Notes under the pieces: model-generated
Told to the model about the DNA's origin: nothing
The model's database searches: none
The model's input: the letters and a program-made list of their open reading frames with translations, nothing else
In this document: one piece after another, positions 1 through 5,062 of the stretch
Numbering within the stretch: position 1 is the stretch's first letter
How the letters are laid out: every line of letters begins with the position of its first letter
Source: Actinomycetota bacterium
GTDB taxonomy: Bacteria; Desulfobacterota; Deferrimicrobia; Deferrimicrobiales; Deferrimicrobiaceae
Reading direction: 5' to 3'
NCBI GenBank assembly: GCA_016844415.1
Contig: JAENIX010000149.1
Location: forward strand, 1-8,160
Length of the DNA stretch: 8,160 nt
Position numbers and translations under genes: made by a program

Positions 1-187
1 GGAGGCGCGGGAGAAGCTCGGCGGCCTTGCGGGTGACTTGAGGAAAAACGCCGAAGGGTGGACAGGCGACCTGAAGCAGAAGGTCGATTCGTTCATCGAT
101 GAGGAGAAGGCGGTAGTCAAGGCGGCCTACGACGCGGGCCGCGAAGCTGTGGCGAGGGAGAAGGCGAAGTTCGAAACTCCGAAATAA
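1..187 (+). CDS. YtxH-like protein, C-terminal end (partial)
   Basis: This is the last 61 codons of a plus-strand gene that begins before the window; codons run from position 2 and stop at TAA 185-187. The peptide is highly charged and alternates Lys/Glu/Asp/Arg with Ala, with no Pro until its last three residues (TPK). It therefore looks like one long amphipathic helix. Such Lys/Glu/Ala-rich tails are typical of YtxH-domain (gas-vesicle or stress-associated) small proteins, which usually carry an N-terminal membrane helix that would lie outside the window. Other helical Ala/Lys/Glu-rich proteins, such as LEA-like or apolipophorin-like ones, could look the same. No catalytic motif is visible. 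The gene ends just before a strong terminator and converges on the rubrerythrin gene. Confidence 0.6.
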   Translation, partial: EAREKLGGLAGDLRKNAEGWTGDLKQKVDSFIDEEKAVVKAAYDAGREAVAREKAKFETPK

Positions 188-203
188 AGGACTCGAAGCA
201 TCA

Positions 204-243
204 CGGCGGCGGGGCCTGACCGGCCCTGCCGCCGCTTTTGTTT
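204..243 (+). terminator. Rho-independent terminator after the YtxH-like gene
   Basis: A 13-bp GC-rich stem pairs 204-216 with 222-234, with one G-T wobble and a 5-base loop (TGACC). It is followed by CTTTTGTTT. It starts 17 bases after the stop codon of the YtxH-like gene. The T-rich tail is present only in the plus orientation. The convergent rubrerythrin gene would read the hairpin without a T tract, so it is a good terminator only for the plus strand. Confidence 0.9.
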
Positions 244-290
244 AGGGACGGTCCTGAGTGAGGACATGTCTGAACCACGGATGAGCCTGG

Positions 291-851
291 TTATTCAGCA
301 GTAACGAACCATCCCTGCGGATGGGCGCACACGGGGCAATTCGACGGCGCCTCGGCGGACTCGTGGATGTGCCCGCACTTGAGGCACTTCCAGCGCACCG
401 GCTTTGCGCGCCTGAAAAGAGTCCCCTCCTTCACCATCTTCAGCAGCGCCAGATAGCGGGACTCATGGTGGGCCTCGACCTTGGCGATGTTGCGGAAGAC
501 AGCCGCCGCGACAGGAAACCCTTCCTCCTCCGCAATTTTGCCGAAGGCTGGGTACAGGTTGGTCCACTCCTCGTGCTCGCCGGCCGCCGCCGCCGCGAGG
601 TTCGTGGCGGTGTCGCCAATCCGGCTTGGGTAGGCGGCATTGATCTCCACGTCGTTTCCCTCGAGCTGCCGGAAGTAGAGCCGCGCATGCAGTTTCTCGT
701 TGTCGGCGGTCTCCAGGAAGATGTTGGCGATCCCTTCGAACCCTTCCTTGGAGGCGAGGTTCGCGTAGAAGGTATAGCGGTTGCGTGCCTGCGATTCCCC
801 GGCGAACGCGGCCATCAGGTTTTTCTCCGTCTTCGATCCTTTCAGTCCCAT
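291..851 (-). CDS. rbr: Rubrerythrin
   Basis: Non-haem iron peroxidase of 186 residues that reduces hydrogen peroxide in the cytoplasm of anaerobes and microaerophiles. The N-terminal four-helix ferritin-like domain (about 1-140) keeps the full diiron ligand set: E19, E52, H55, E92, E95, E126 and H129, with spacings matching the ExxH/ExxE/ExxH pattern of the family. A C-terminal rubredoxin-like domain (about 154-186) has two CxxC pairs, C156/C159 and C172/C175, for the Fe(Cys)4 electron-entry site. Length is close to the usual 190 residues. I chose the ATG at 851 because GGAGG sits 4 bases upstream (856-860). The frame is open for 15 more codons with an upstream ATG, but that extension lies in the leader. 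The gene is monocistronic and lies 116 bases downstream of znuB on the same strand, with its own likely promoter. No clear terminator is seen after its stop. Confidence 0.96.
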   Translation of the reverse strand: MGLKGSKTEKNLMAAFAGESQARNRYTFYANLASKEGFEGIANIFLETADNEKLHARLYFRQLEGNDVEINAAYPSRIGDTATNLAAAAAGEHEEWTNLYPAFGKIAEEEGFPVAAAVFRNIAKVEAHHESRYLALLKMVKEGTLFRRAKPVRWKCLKCGHIHESAEAPSNCPVCAHPQGWFVTAE

Positions 852-855
852 AAAT

Positions 856-860
856 CCTCC
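856..860 (-). promoter_or_regulatory. Ribosome binding site of rubrerythrin
   Basis: GGAGG on the minus strand, 4 bases (ATTT) before the ATG at 851. It decides the start in favour of 851 over the in-frame upstream ATG at 896. Confidence 0.8.
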
Positions 861-866
861 GTTTTC

Positions 867-886
867 GATCGTGATCCGATTGTGAT
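867..886 (-). repeat. Tandem 9-mer repeat in the rubrerythrin leader
   Basis: Read on the plus strand, GATCGTGAT (867-875) and GATTGTGAT (878-886) are near-identical 9-mers with 2 bases between them, so their period is 11 bases, about one helical turn. They lie between the predicted transcription start (about 906) and the ribosome binding site. That position suits an operator bound by a protein in tandem, but the binder is unknown and chance cannot be excluded. Confidence 0.4.
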
Positions 887-912
887 GAGAGTGCAAAATC
901 TTCAGTCGCTCT

Positions 913-921
913 ATTTTAGCA
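913..921 (-). promoter_or_regulatory. Extended -10 promoter for rubrerythrin
   Basis: On the minus strand, TGC TAAAAT (921 down to 913) matches the extended -10 form TGnTAtAAT with one mismatch in the hexamer. It is the AT-rich island of the znuB-rubrerythrin gap. Transcription would start near 906, giving a leader of about 55 bases. The -35 position (about 936-941) reads AATCAC, which is poor, so the TG extension or an activator may compensate. A direct repeat of CACCGG (942-947 and 933-938) overlaps that -35 area. Confidence 0.45.
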
Positions 922-967
922 CACGCCTCTTGCCGGTGATTCCGGTGTCATTGCCCCGGAGACATTG

Positions 968-1828
968 TTACGTGGTTTCACCCCGCGCGAGCCTGATGAT
1001 GGCGGTAACGGCGAAAAGCGCCGCGGCGAACAGCACGATGGTGGCGCCCGTGGCCGTGTCGAGGTGGTACGATGCGGCGATTCCCGCGATCCCGGAGGCA
1101 AGGGAGACGGCGATCGCCGTCCAGAACGCCGACACGGACCCCTTTGCCACGTTCCGCGCCGACGCGGCGGGTATCACCAGCAGGGCGGTGACGAGCAGGA
1201 TCCCCACAGCCCGTATGGCCGTCGTCACGACCAGCGCGACGACCAGGGAGAAGGAGATCTCGAGGGCCCGTCCGCGGATCCCGAGGCTTCGGGCGAACCC
1301 TTCGTGGACCCCCAGTAGCAGTATCCGGTTGAACGCGAAATACAGATAGACCATGACGGCCAGACATAGCGTCGCCATCCAGAGAATCTCCGCTCCGGAG
1401 ATCGCCAGCAGGTCGCCGTACAGATACGCCTGCAGGTTGCGGGTAAGCCCCTTTTGGGCGCTTATTATGGCGATCCCCAGCGCTATTACCGTCGAGAAAA
1501 ATACGCCGATGACCGTGTCCGGGGAAAGTCCCGTACGCCCCTTGACCCGCGTTATCGCCCAGGCGACGAACAGTCCGAAAGCGACCATGGTGAGGAGGGG
1601 ATGGATCCCCAGGAGGACACCCAGCGCCACGCCGGTGAACGCCGAGTGCCCGATGGCGTCCGAGAAGAAGGCCATCCGGAACTGGACAAGCGGCACTCCC
1701 ACGGCCGCGGCGGCGGGAGCGATCAACAACACCGCGAGGATGGCGCGCTTCATGAACTCCGGCTCCGCGAAAGAAAGCGGCAGCAGGAAGTCCAGCAGTG
1801 CGTAGGCGGGAGAGAGGAAGGCGTCCAC
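968..1828 (-). CDS. znuB: Zinc ABC transporter, membrane permease ZnuB
   Basis: Inner-membrane permease of the ABC-3 family (metal-ion uptake), 286 residues. It is almost wholly hydrophobic, with roughly eight membrane segments at about 31-50, 60-76, 78-93, 106-125, 145-165, 192-222, 236-252 and 262-281. The family's early signature, DAIGHSAFTGVALG (57-70), is present, equivalent to the DxxxHxxxxGVAxG stretch in ZnuB and MntB. The start is a GTG at 1828, 2 bases after the znuC stop, with AGGA 8 bases upstream inside the end of znuC. The frame is open much further upstream, but that part overlaps znuC and is not permease-like. A later in-frame ATG (Met26, at 1753) is possible but would remove the N-terminal stretch that ZnuB homologues usually have. 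It is the last gene of the operon, and no T-tract terminator follows. Metal choice is inferred from ZnuA. Confidence 0.92.
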   Translation of the reverse strand: MDAFLSPAYALLDFLLPLSFAEPEFMKRAILAVLLIAPAAAAVGVPLVQFRMAFFSDAIGHSAFTGVALGVLLGIHPLLTMVAFGLFVAWAITRVKGRTGLSPDTVIGVFFSTVIALGIAIISAQKGLTRNLQAYLYGDLLAISGAEILWMATLCLAVMVYLYFAFNRILLLGVHEGFARSLGIRGRALEISFSLVVALVVTTAIRAVGILLVTALLVIPAASARNVAKGSVSAFWTAIAVSLASGIAGIAASYHLDTATGATIVLFAAALFAVTAIIRLARGETT

Positions 1829-1830
1829 GG

Positions 1831-2619
1831 CTATTTTCCTTCCCCGCCGTGGAGATGGCCGTGCCCGTCGGCCGGCCCGTGGCTGAAGAGGTGGGCGCCG
1901 CTTCCGTACATCGCGCCGAGCGTCTCGGGGGTAAGCACCTCTGTGGTCGCGCCCTGGCAGACGATCGCACGGTTGAGGCAGATGACGCGCCCGGCGTGGC
2001 GGGTGACTACCGAGAGATCGTGTGACACAAGCAGCAGGCTGAAACGGGACTCCTTGTGGACCTGGTCGAGAAAGTCGCAGAAGAGCTCCTCCCCGGATAC
2101 GTCCGCGCCAGACACCGGTTCGTCCAGGAGCAGGATGTCCGGATCGCCGCGCAGCGCCAGGGCGAGCAGGACGCGCTGCAGCTCGCCGCCGGAGAGCTTC
2201 CCGAGTTGCCTGTCGATGAGATGGCCAACCCCGCCCTTCCCCAGCGAGGCCTCCGCCTCCGCGCGCGATTTCCGCGAGCGGCCGAGGAAAACGGGATATT
2301 TCTGGGAAGAGAGGGCGAAGAAATCGAGCACGGTCATCGGCGCGTTCCGGTCCAGGTCGATCCGCTGGGGGACGTATCCGATCCTTGGAGTCCCTTGCCC
2401 ATGCTCCTCCGCGCGGCAGAAACGGATCTCCCCGGAGAAGGGGACGAGCCCGAGGATGGCGAGAAGCAGGGTGGTCTTGCCGGCGCCGTTCGGGCCGATC
2501 AGGGCCGTGACCTCTCCGCACCTGATGTCGGCGTCGATGTTCGACAGTAGTTCCCTTCCTCCCGCGCGGACGGACAGGTTTCGGATCTCCAGCGTGTGGG
2601 AAGGGCCGTGGGGACTCAT
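1831..2619 (-). CDS. znuC: Zinc ABC transporter, ATP-binding protein ZnuC
   Basis: Cytoplasmic ATPase that powers zinc import through ZnuB, 262 residues. The ABC motifs are all in place: Walker A GPNGAGKTT (42-50), Q-loop in GYVPQR (81-86), signature LSGGE (142-146), Walker B ILLLDEP (162-168) and switch His200. The last 20 residues are histidine-rich (H243, H247, H253, H255, H257), after the nucleotide-binding fold. The ATG at 2619 overlaps the znuA stop in an ATGA, so translation is probably coupled; its own ribosome binding site is weak. The frame is open upstream into znuA, but those residues are only the znuA shadow. The call of ABC metal-uptake ATPase is secure; zinc rather than manganese rests on ZnuA and the regulator. 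Confidence 0.95.
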   Translation of the reverse strand: MSPHGPSHTLEIRNLSVRAGGRELLSNIDADIRCGEVTALIGPNGAGKTTLLLAILGLVPFSGEIRFCRAEEHGQGTPRIGYVPQRIDLDRNAPMTVLDFFALSSQKYPVFLGRSRKSRAEAEASLGKGGVGHLIDRQLGKLSGGELQRVLLALALRGDPDILLLDEPVSGADVSGEELFCDFLDQVHKESRFSLLLVSHDLSVVTRHAGRVICLNRAIVCQGATTEVLTPETLGAMYGSGAHLFSHGPADGHGHLHGGEGK

Positions 2620-3494
2620 CGCTTCGCAAGGGCTTCCATAAGGGCCAGCAGGTTCTTCCGCATTACGTCTTCGTACGTCGAAGGCGCCGTGGAACCAGTC
2701 GATACCGGATCCAGGACGCGCATGGGGACGCCCGCTTCCCGGGCGATCATCGCGGCAAGCCGCTCCGGAAATTGCGGCTCCCGGAATACCGCCGCGGCTT
2801 TCCTTTCCCGGATGGCGCGTATCAGTTTCGATGCCTCTCCCGCGGAAGGTTCCTGTCCCGGCGTCGTCTCGATCTCCCCGACGATGACTAGCCCTAAGTC
2901 CCGCGCGAGGTAATCGAAGACGTTGTGGGAGGTGACGATGTTCCTCCCGCTCAACGCCTGCGCCGCGGCCTCGAACTCTCGCACCAGGACGGAGAGTCGT
3001 CCGACGTAAACGTCCGCGTTCCGGCGGAACGACGGGGCGCCCGGTGGATAGGCTTCCGAGAGCGCCTTTTCGACGGCGCGCACCTGCAGAATCGCGTTCC
3101 GCGGACTCACCCATGTATGCGGATTGATCCCCCCGTGTTCGCCTCCCACGCCTCGGATCGTCGGGATGCCGGCAGCCGTCTCGACGACACGGACCCGCGG
3201 GTTTGCCTTCCTGACCGGGGCGCCGAGGAATTCCTCCATCCCCTGCCCGTTTGCGATGAACAGGTCGGCGGCGGCGATCTTCCGCATGTCCCCCGGCGTA
3301 AGCGCGTAATCGTGGGGACACCCGAGCGAGGCCGGGAGCATCAACTCCACGGATACCCCTGGAGTGTCGCCGACAACGTTCCGCGCGAAGAGATAAACCG
3401 GGAGAAACGACGCAAGGACGCGCAGGTTCCCGGCGGCGGCGGGAGCGGGGGAAAACAGGAGAACGGCGACAAGGAGAATCGCGCCGGGAGTCAT
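2616..3494 (-). CDS. znuA: Zinc ABC transporter, substrate-binding protein ZnuA
   Basis: Periplasmic solute-binding protein of the cluster A-I (ZnuA/TroA) family, 292 residues. Residues 1-22 form a signal peptide with a hydrophobic core and an Ala-rich cleavage region (AAAG). No lipobox Cys is seen, so it is probably soluble in the periplasm. Predicted metal ligands are H61 (in CPHDY), H126 (in NPHTW), H190 (in TSHN) and D262 (in LDP). A His at the third position is typical of zinc-type binders, whereas manganese-type PsaA/MntC proteins carry Glu there. The PHDYxLTPGD and EPQFPERLA stretches also resemble ZnuA. The His/acid loop common in ZnuA is very short here (about 113-125, one His). I chose the ATG at 3494 because it begins the signal peptide and overlaps the regulator's stop (ATGA). 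The longer open frame is regulator shadow. Confidence 0.93.
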   Translation of the reverse strand: MTPGAILLVAVLLFSPAPAAAGNLRVLASFLPVYLFARNVVGDTPGVSVELMLPASLGCPHDYALTPGDMRKIAAADLFIANGQGMEEFLGAPVRKANPRVRVVETAAGIPTIRGVGGEHGGINPHTWVSPRNAILQVRAVEKALSEAYPPGAPSFRRNADVYVGRLSVLVREFEAAAQALSGRNIVTSHNVFDYLARDLGLVIVGEIETTPGQEPSAGEASKLIRAIRERKAAAVFREPQFPERLAAMIAREAGVPMRVLDPVSTGSTAPSTYEDVMRKNLLALMEALAKR

Positions 3495-3880
3495 CGGCGC
3501 CCCCGCCGTTTCCCTTCGCAGTCGGCGCAGGCGCCGAAGAATTCCAGCGAGTGATCCGTCACGTCGAACCCGAGCGTCCCCCGGATGTCTTTCTCGATGC
3601 GGGATAGATCGCAATTCTTCGGCTGGAACGATTCGATACTTCCGCATCCGCGGCAGACCACGCGGTGTCGGTGCAGCCCGTCCATCGCCGCTTCGTATCG
3701 CCGGCTGCGCTCGTGAAGCGCCACGCTGCGGGCCAGCCCCAGGGAAACCATCAGGGAGAGGTTCCGGTATACGGTGGAGGCGTCGGGCTTGGGATCGGGA
3801 ATACGCTCCCGGATTTCCCGCGGGGAGAGCGGGATAGGGCTCTCGGCCAGGATCCGCAGGAGATCAGGCCCGCGCCGGTT
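3491..3880 (-). pseudogene. Fur/Zur-family metal regulator lacking its 5' end
   Basis: 129 codons in one frame of a Fur-family DNA-binding repressor. Present are most of the winged helix (ILAESPIPLSPREI at 10-23, the recognition helix around DASTVYRNLSL at 33-43) and the metal and dimer domain with H70, H72 and H110, plus the structural-zinc pairs C76/C79 and C118/C121. Family members have about 140-150 residues and start with a helix carrying the TxxR motif. Here an in-frame TAA (3881-3883) lies just before residue 1, and no ATG, GTG or TTG precedes the recognition helix. The first in-frame ATG (3751) would delete the DNA-binding part. So about 15-20 N-terminal residues are missing or shifted. 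Its stop overlaps the znuA start by 4 bases, and being first in znuACB suggests a Zur role. Either the gene is broken, or it starts at a rare codon such as CTG (3862 or 3853), or the sequence has an error. Confidence 0.8.
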
Positions 3881-4297
3881 TTATTCGCGTTAACGATGGC
3901 GATGGAGGGGGCGGTCCTTACGTCAATCTGATCATGCGGGAGGTGAGGGTCTCCCCGATGCGTGCCCACGTTGGAGACGTGATCCGTGTGGACATGGTGA
4001 TCGAGGACCAGAGCGATGTCACTTACGCCAGGGGGGACCTGGATCTCATGGCGAACGGCGGGATAGTTGCCAGCGGAAACGATCCAGTGGGACACGAGGG
4101 GGGTCAAGCCCGGCGAGTATAAGATCCGCGCCGAATTCTACGTATGGGGCGACGCATCGCCGTTCGACAATTTCCTGGACTTGAGGGAACCGCTGGTCCT
4201 CCTGCCTCAAGGGACCGCGTTCCCGTCCGGGGAACGGGACGGGGGCGCTGCGATGGTTCGCGATCCGCGGTACAAACCGGCCGGCATTCCTCAGTAA
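3838..4297 (+). pseudogene. CARDB-like protein remnant, 5'-truncated and frameshifted
   Basis: Two adjoining plus-strand frames read as one protein of about 140 residues. The first frame (open from 3838, protein-like from about 3877) carries VGDVIRVDMVIEDQSDVTYA and ends LMANGGIVASG. The second continues TIQWDTRGVKPGEYKIRAE, then SPFDNFLDLREPLVLLP, and stops at TAA 4295-4297. The order (VGD-x-hydrophobic strands, 'NG..VAS', 'PGEY.IRAE', 'DN.L.L..PL.L') fits an Ig-like CARDB or similar beta-sandwich domain of the kind found in secreted proteins. Moving from frame 1 to frame 2 needs removal of one base near 4076-4080, in the AAA of GGAAAC. No ATG, GTG or TTG lies between the upstream in-frame stop (3835-3837) and the ATG at 3934, and that ATG has no ribosome binding site. 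I see no signal peptide. Family assignment is tentative; the frameshift is clear. Confidence 0.55.
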
Positions 4298-4330
4298 GGA
4301 AGCTTTAAGCCTTCCGTTGGTTATTGTTAT
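4298..4330 (+). terminator. Weak hairpin after the CARDB-like remnant
   Basis: GGAAG(C) at 4298-4303 pairs with (G)CTTCC within 4309-4315, allowing one bulged C. The stem is 5-6 bp with a short T/A loop and begins right after the stop codon. It is followed by a T- and G-rich run (GTTGGTTATTGTTAT). The stem is short, so termination would be weak. Confidence 0.3.
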
Positions 4331-4379
4331 CCCCGCAAGCATTCCTGTTCCATTTCTTTCCCGAAACAAGGATGACGCT

Positions 4380-4388
4380 TGATACAAT
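4380..4388 (+). promoter_or_regulatory. Possible extended -10 promoter of the methyltransferase operon
   Basis: TGATACAAT matches TGnTAtAAT with one mismatch and lies in the 111-base gap before the right-hand operon. Transcription would start near 4395, only about 14 bases before the TTG start, leaving room for the AGGGGGA ribosome binding site at 4399-4405. No good -35 hexamer is present at the right distance. Confidence 0.4.
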
Positions 4389-4408
4389 AATGCGCGATAG
4401 GGGGAGCG

Positions 4409-5062
4409 TTGGCGTTCTACACAGATCTCTCGGAAGTTTACGATAAGCTGTTTCCCGTGTCCGACGTCCAGCGGACGCTTTTCGACAAGGTTCTCGGTAT
4501 GGGGGATGTAAGGCGGGTGGCCGATGCGGGCTGCGGCTCGGGCGCGCAACTCATCCACTTCGCTCCCGCGGGGATCTCCTGCATCGGCTTCGATCCCGAT
4601 CCGGCGCTGGTGGCGCTTGCCCGGAAAAAACTCGCTCCCTTCGCCTGCGCGCGTGTGGAGGTCGGCGGGTTCGCCGATACGGCTCACCTTGTTTCCCCGG
4701 CGGCCGACCTCCTGCTGTGCCTGGGGAACTCACTGGTCCATGTCCCGCGGGACGAATCCGTCCGGTTCGTGTCGGATGCGTCGAAAGTCTTAGTCCCCGG
4801 CGGCTGGCTGCTCCTGCAGATTCTCAACTACGAATTCTTGTCCCGCCATGATGTGACCGAGCTGCCCCTCATGCGCGCGGAGGGCGGGATGATAGAGTTC
4901 CGGCGGCGTTACACCTGGGACCTCTATCCGGTCTACCCCGAGGAGCTTCGGGAGACGCTTTCCGGAGAAGGATTCTCCTCGATACGCTATTACGGCGACT
5001 TCGCCTGCTCCGAATTCACCCCCGAGTCTGAGGCGCTCGTATGCATGGCGAGGAAATCGTGA
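4409..5062 (+). CDS. Class I SAM-dependent methyltransferase
   Basis: Cytoplasmic methyltransferase of 217 residues using S-adenosylmethionine; the substrate cannot be told. The Rossmann-fold motifs are clear: motif I VADAGCGSG (37-45), the acidic ribose-binding residue D62 in GFDPDP, motif IV-like LLLCLGNSLVHV (101-112), and motif post-IV VLVPGGWLLLQ (127-137). It matches the length of the Methyltransf_11/25 type. A TTG at 4409 is taken as the start: the in-frame TAA at 4388 leaves no ATG or GTG alternative, and AGGGGGA precedes it by a few bases. The ATG at 4390 is out of frame. The gene begins a tightly packed plus-strand set, and its stop overlaps the probable GTG start of the transpeptidase gene. 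The neighbours suggest an envelope setting, but that does not identify the substrate. Confidence 0.88.
   Translation: MAFYTDLSEVYDKLFPVSDVQRTLFDKVLGMGDVRRVADAGCGSGAQLIHFAPAGISCIGFDPDPALVALARKKLAPFACARVEVGGFADTAHLVSPAADLLLCLGNSLVHVPRDESVRFVSDASKVLVPGGWLLLQILNYEFLSRHDVTELPLMRAEGGMIEFRRRYTWDLYPVYPEELRETLSGEGFSSIRYYGDFACSEFTPESEALVCMARKS
5050..5054 (+). promoter_or_regulatory. Ribosome binding site favouring the GTG start of the transpeptidase gene
   Basis: GAGGA ends 4 bases before the GTG at 5059. It lies inside the region that the alternative ATG (5041) would translate, so it supports the GTG start and the 4-base GTGA overlap with the methyltransferase gene. Confidence 0.6.

Noticed and set aside
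251..265. Hairpin GTCCT-GAGTG-AGGAC as the rubrerythrin terminator
   Set aside because: The stem is only 5 bp and no T run follows on the minus strand.
933..945. Hairpin CCGG-TGATT-CCGG as a terminator for znuB
   Set aside because: Only 4 bp of stem with no T tract in the right orientation.
321..1349. A 342-codon plus-strand open frame opposite rubrerythrin and znuB
   Set aside because: It is the antisense of two firmly identified genes. The GC-rich sequence keeps stops rare, and the translation shows low-complexity Arg/Ala/Pro content without domain motifs.
1454..2641. A 395-codon plus-strand open frame opposite znuB and znuC
   Set aside because: It covers conserved ABC motifs on the other strand and has no motif of its own, so it is a shadow frame.
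3888..3895. Palindrome CGTTAACG as a Zur or Fur operator
   Set aside because: Eight bases of self-complementarity are common by chance, it lacks the longer AT-rich dyad of known boxes, and it lies inside the probable breakpoint.
3751..4107. A 118-codon minus-strand frame that might supply the missing N terminus of the regulator
   Set aside because: It lies in a different frame from the regulator, ends inside it, and reads as the antisense of the CARDB-like remnant. None of its residues fit the TxxR helix of Fur proteins.
3934..4122. A small separate gene starting at the ATG at 3934
   Set aside because: There is no ribosome binding site, and the protein pattern continues in the next frame after 4080, so it is half of a frameshifted gene.
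4390..4392. ATG as the methyltransferase start
   Set aside because: It is out of frame with the conserved protein; only the TTG at 4409 is in frame after the TAA at 4388.
5041..5043. ATG as the transpeptidase start
   Set aside because: It would overlap the methyltransferase by 22 bases. The GTG at 5059 has a well-placed GAGGA and a GTGA stop-start overlap. The ATG remains possible.
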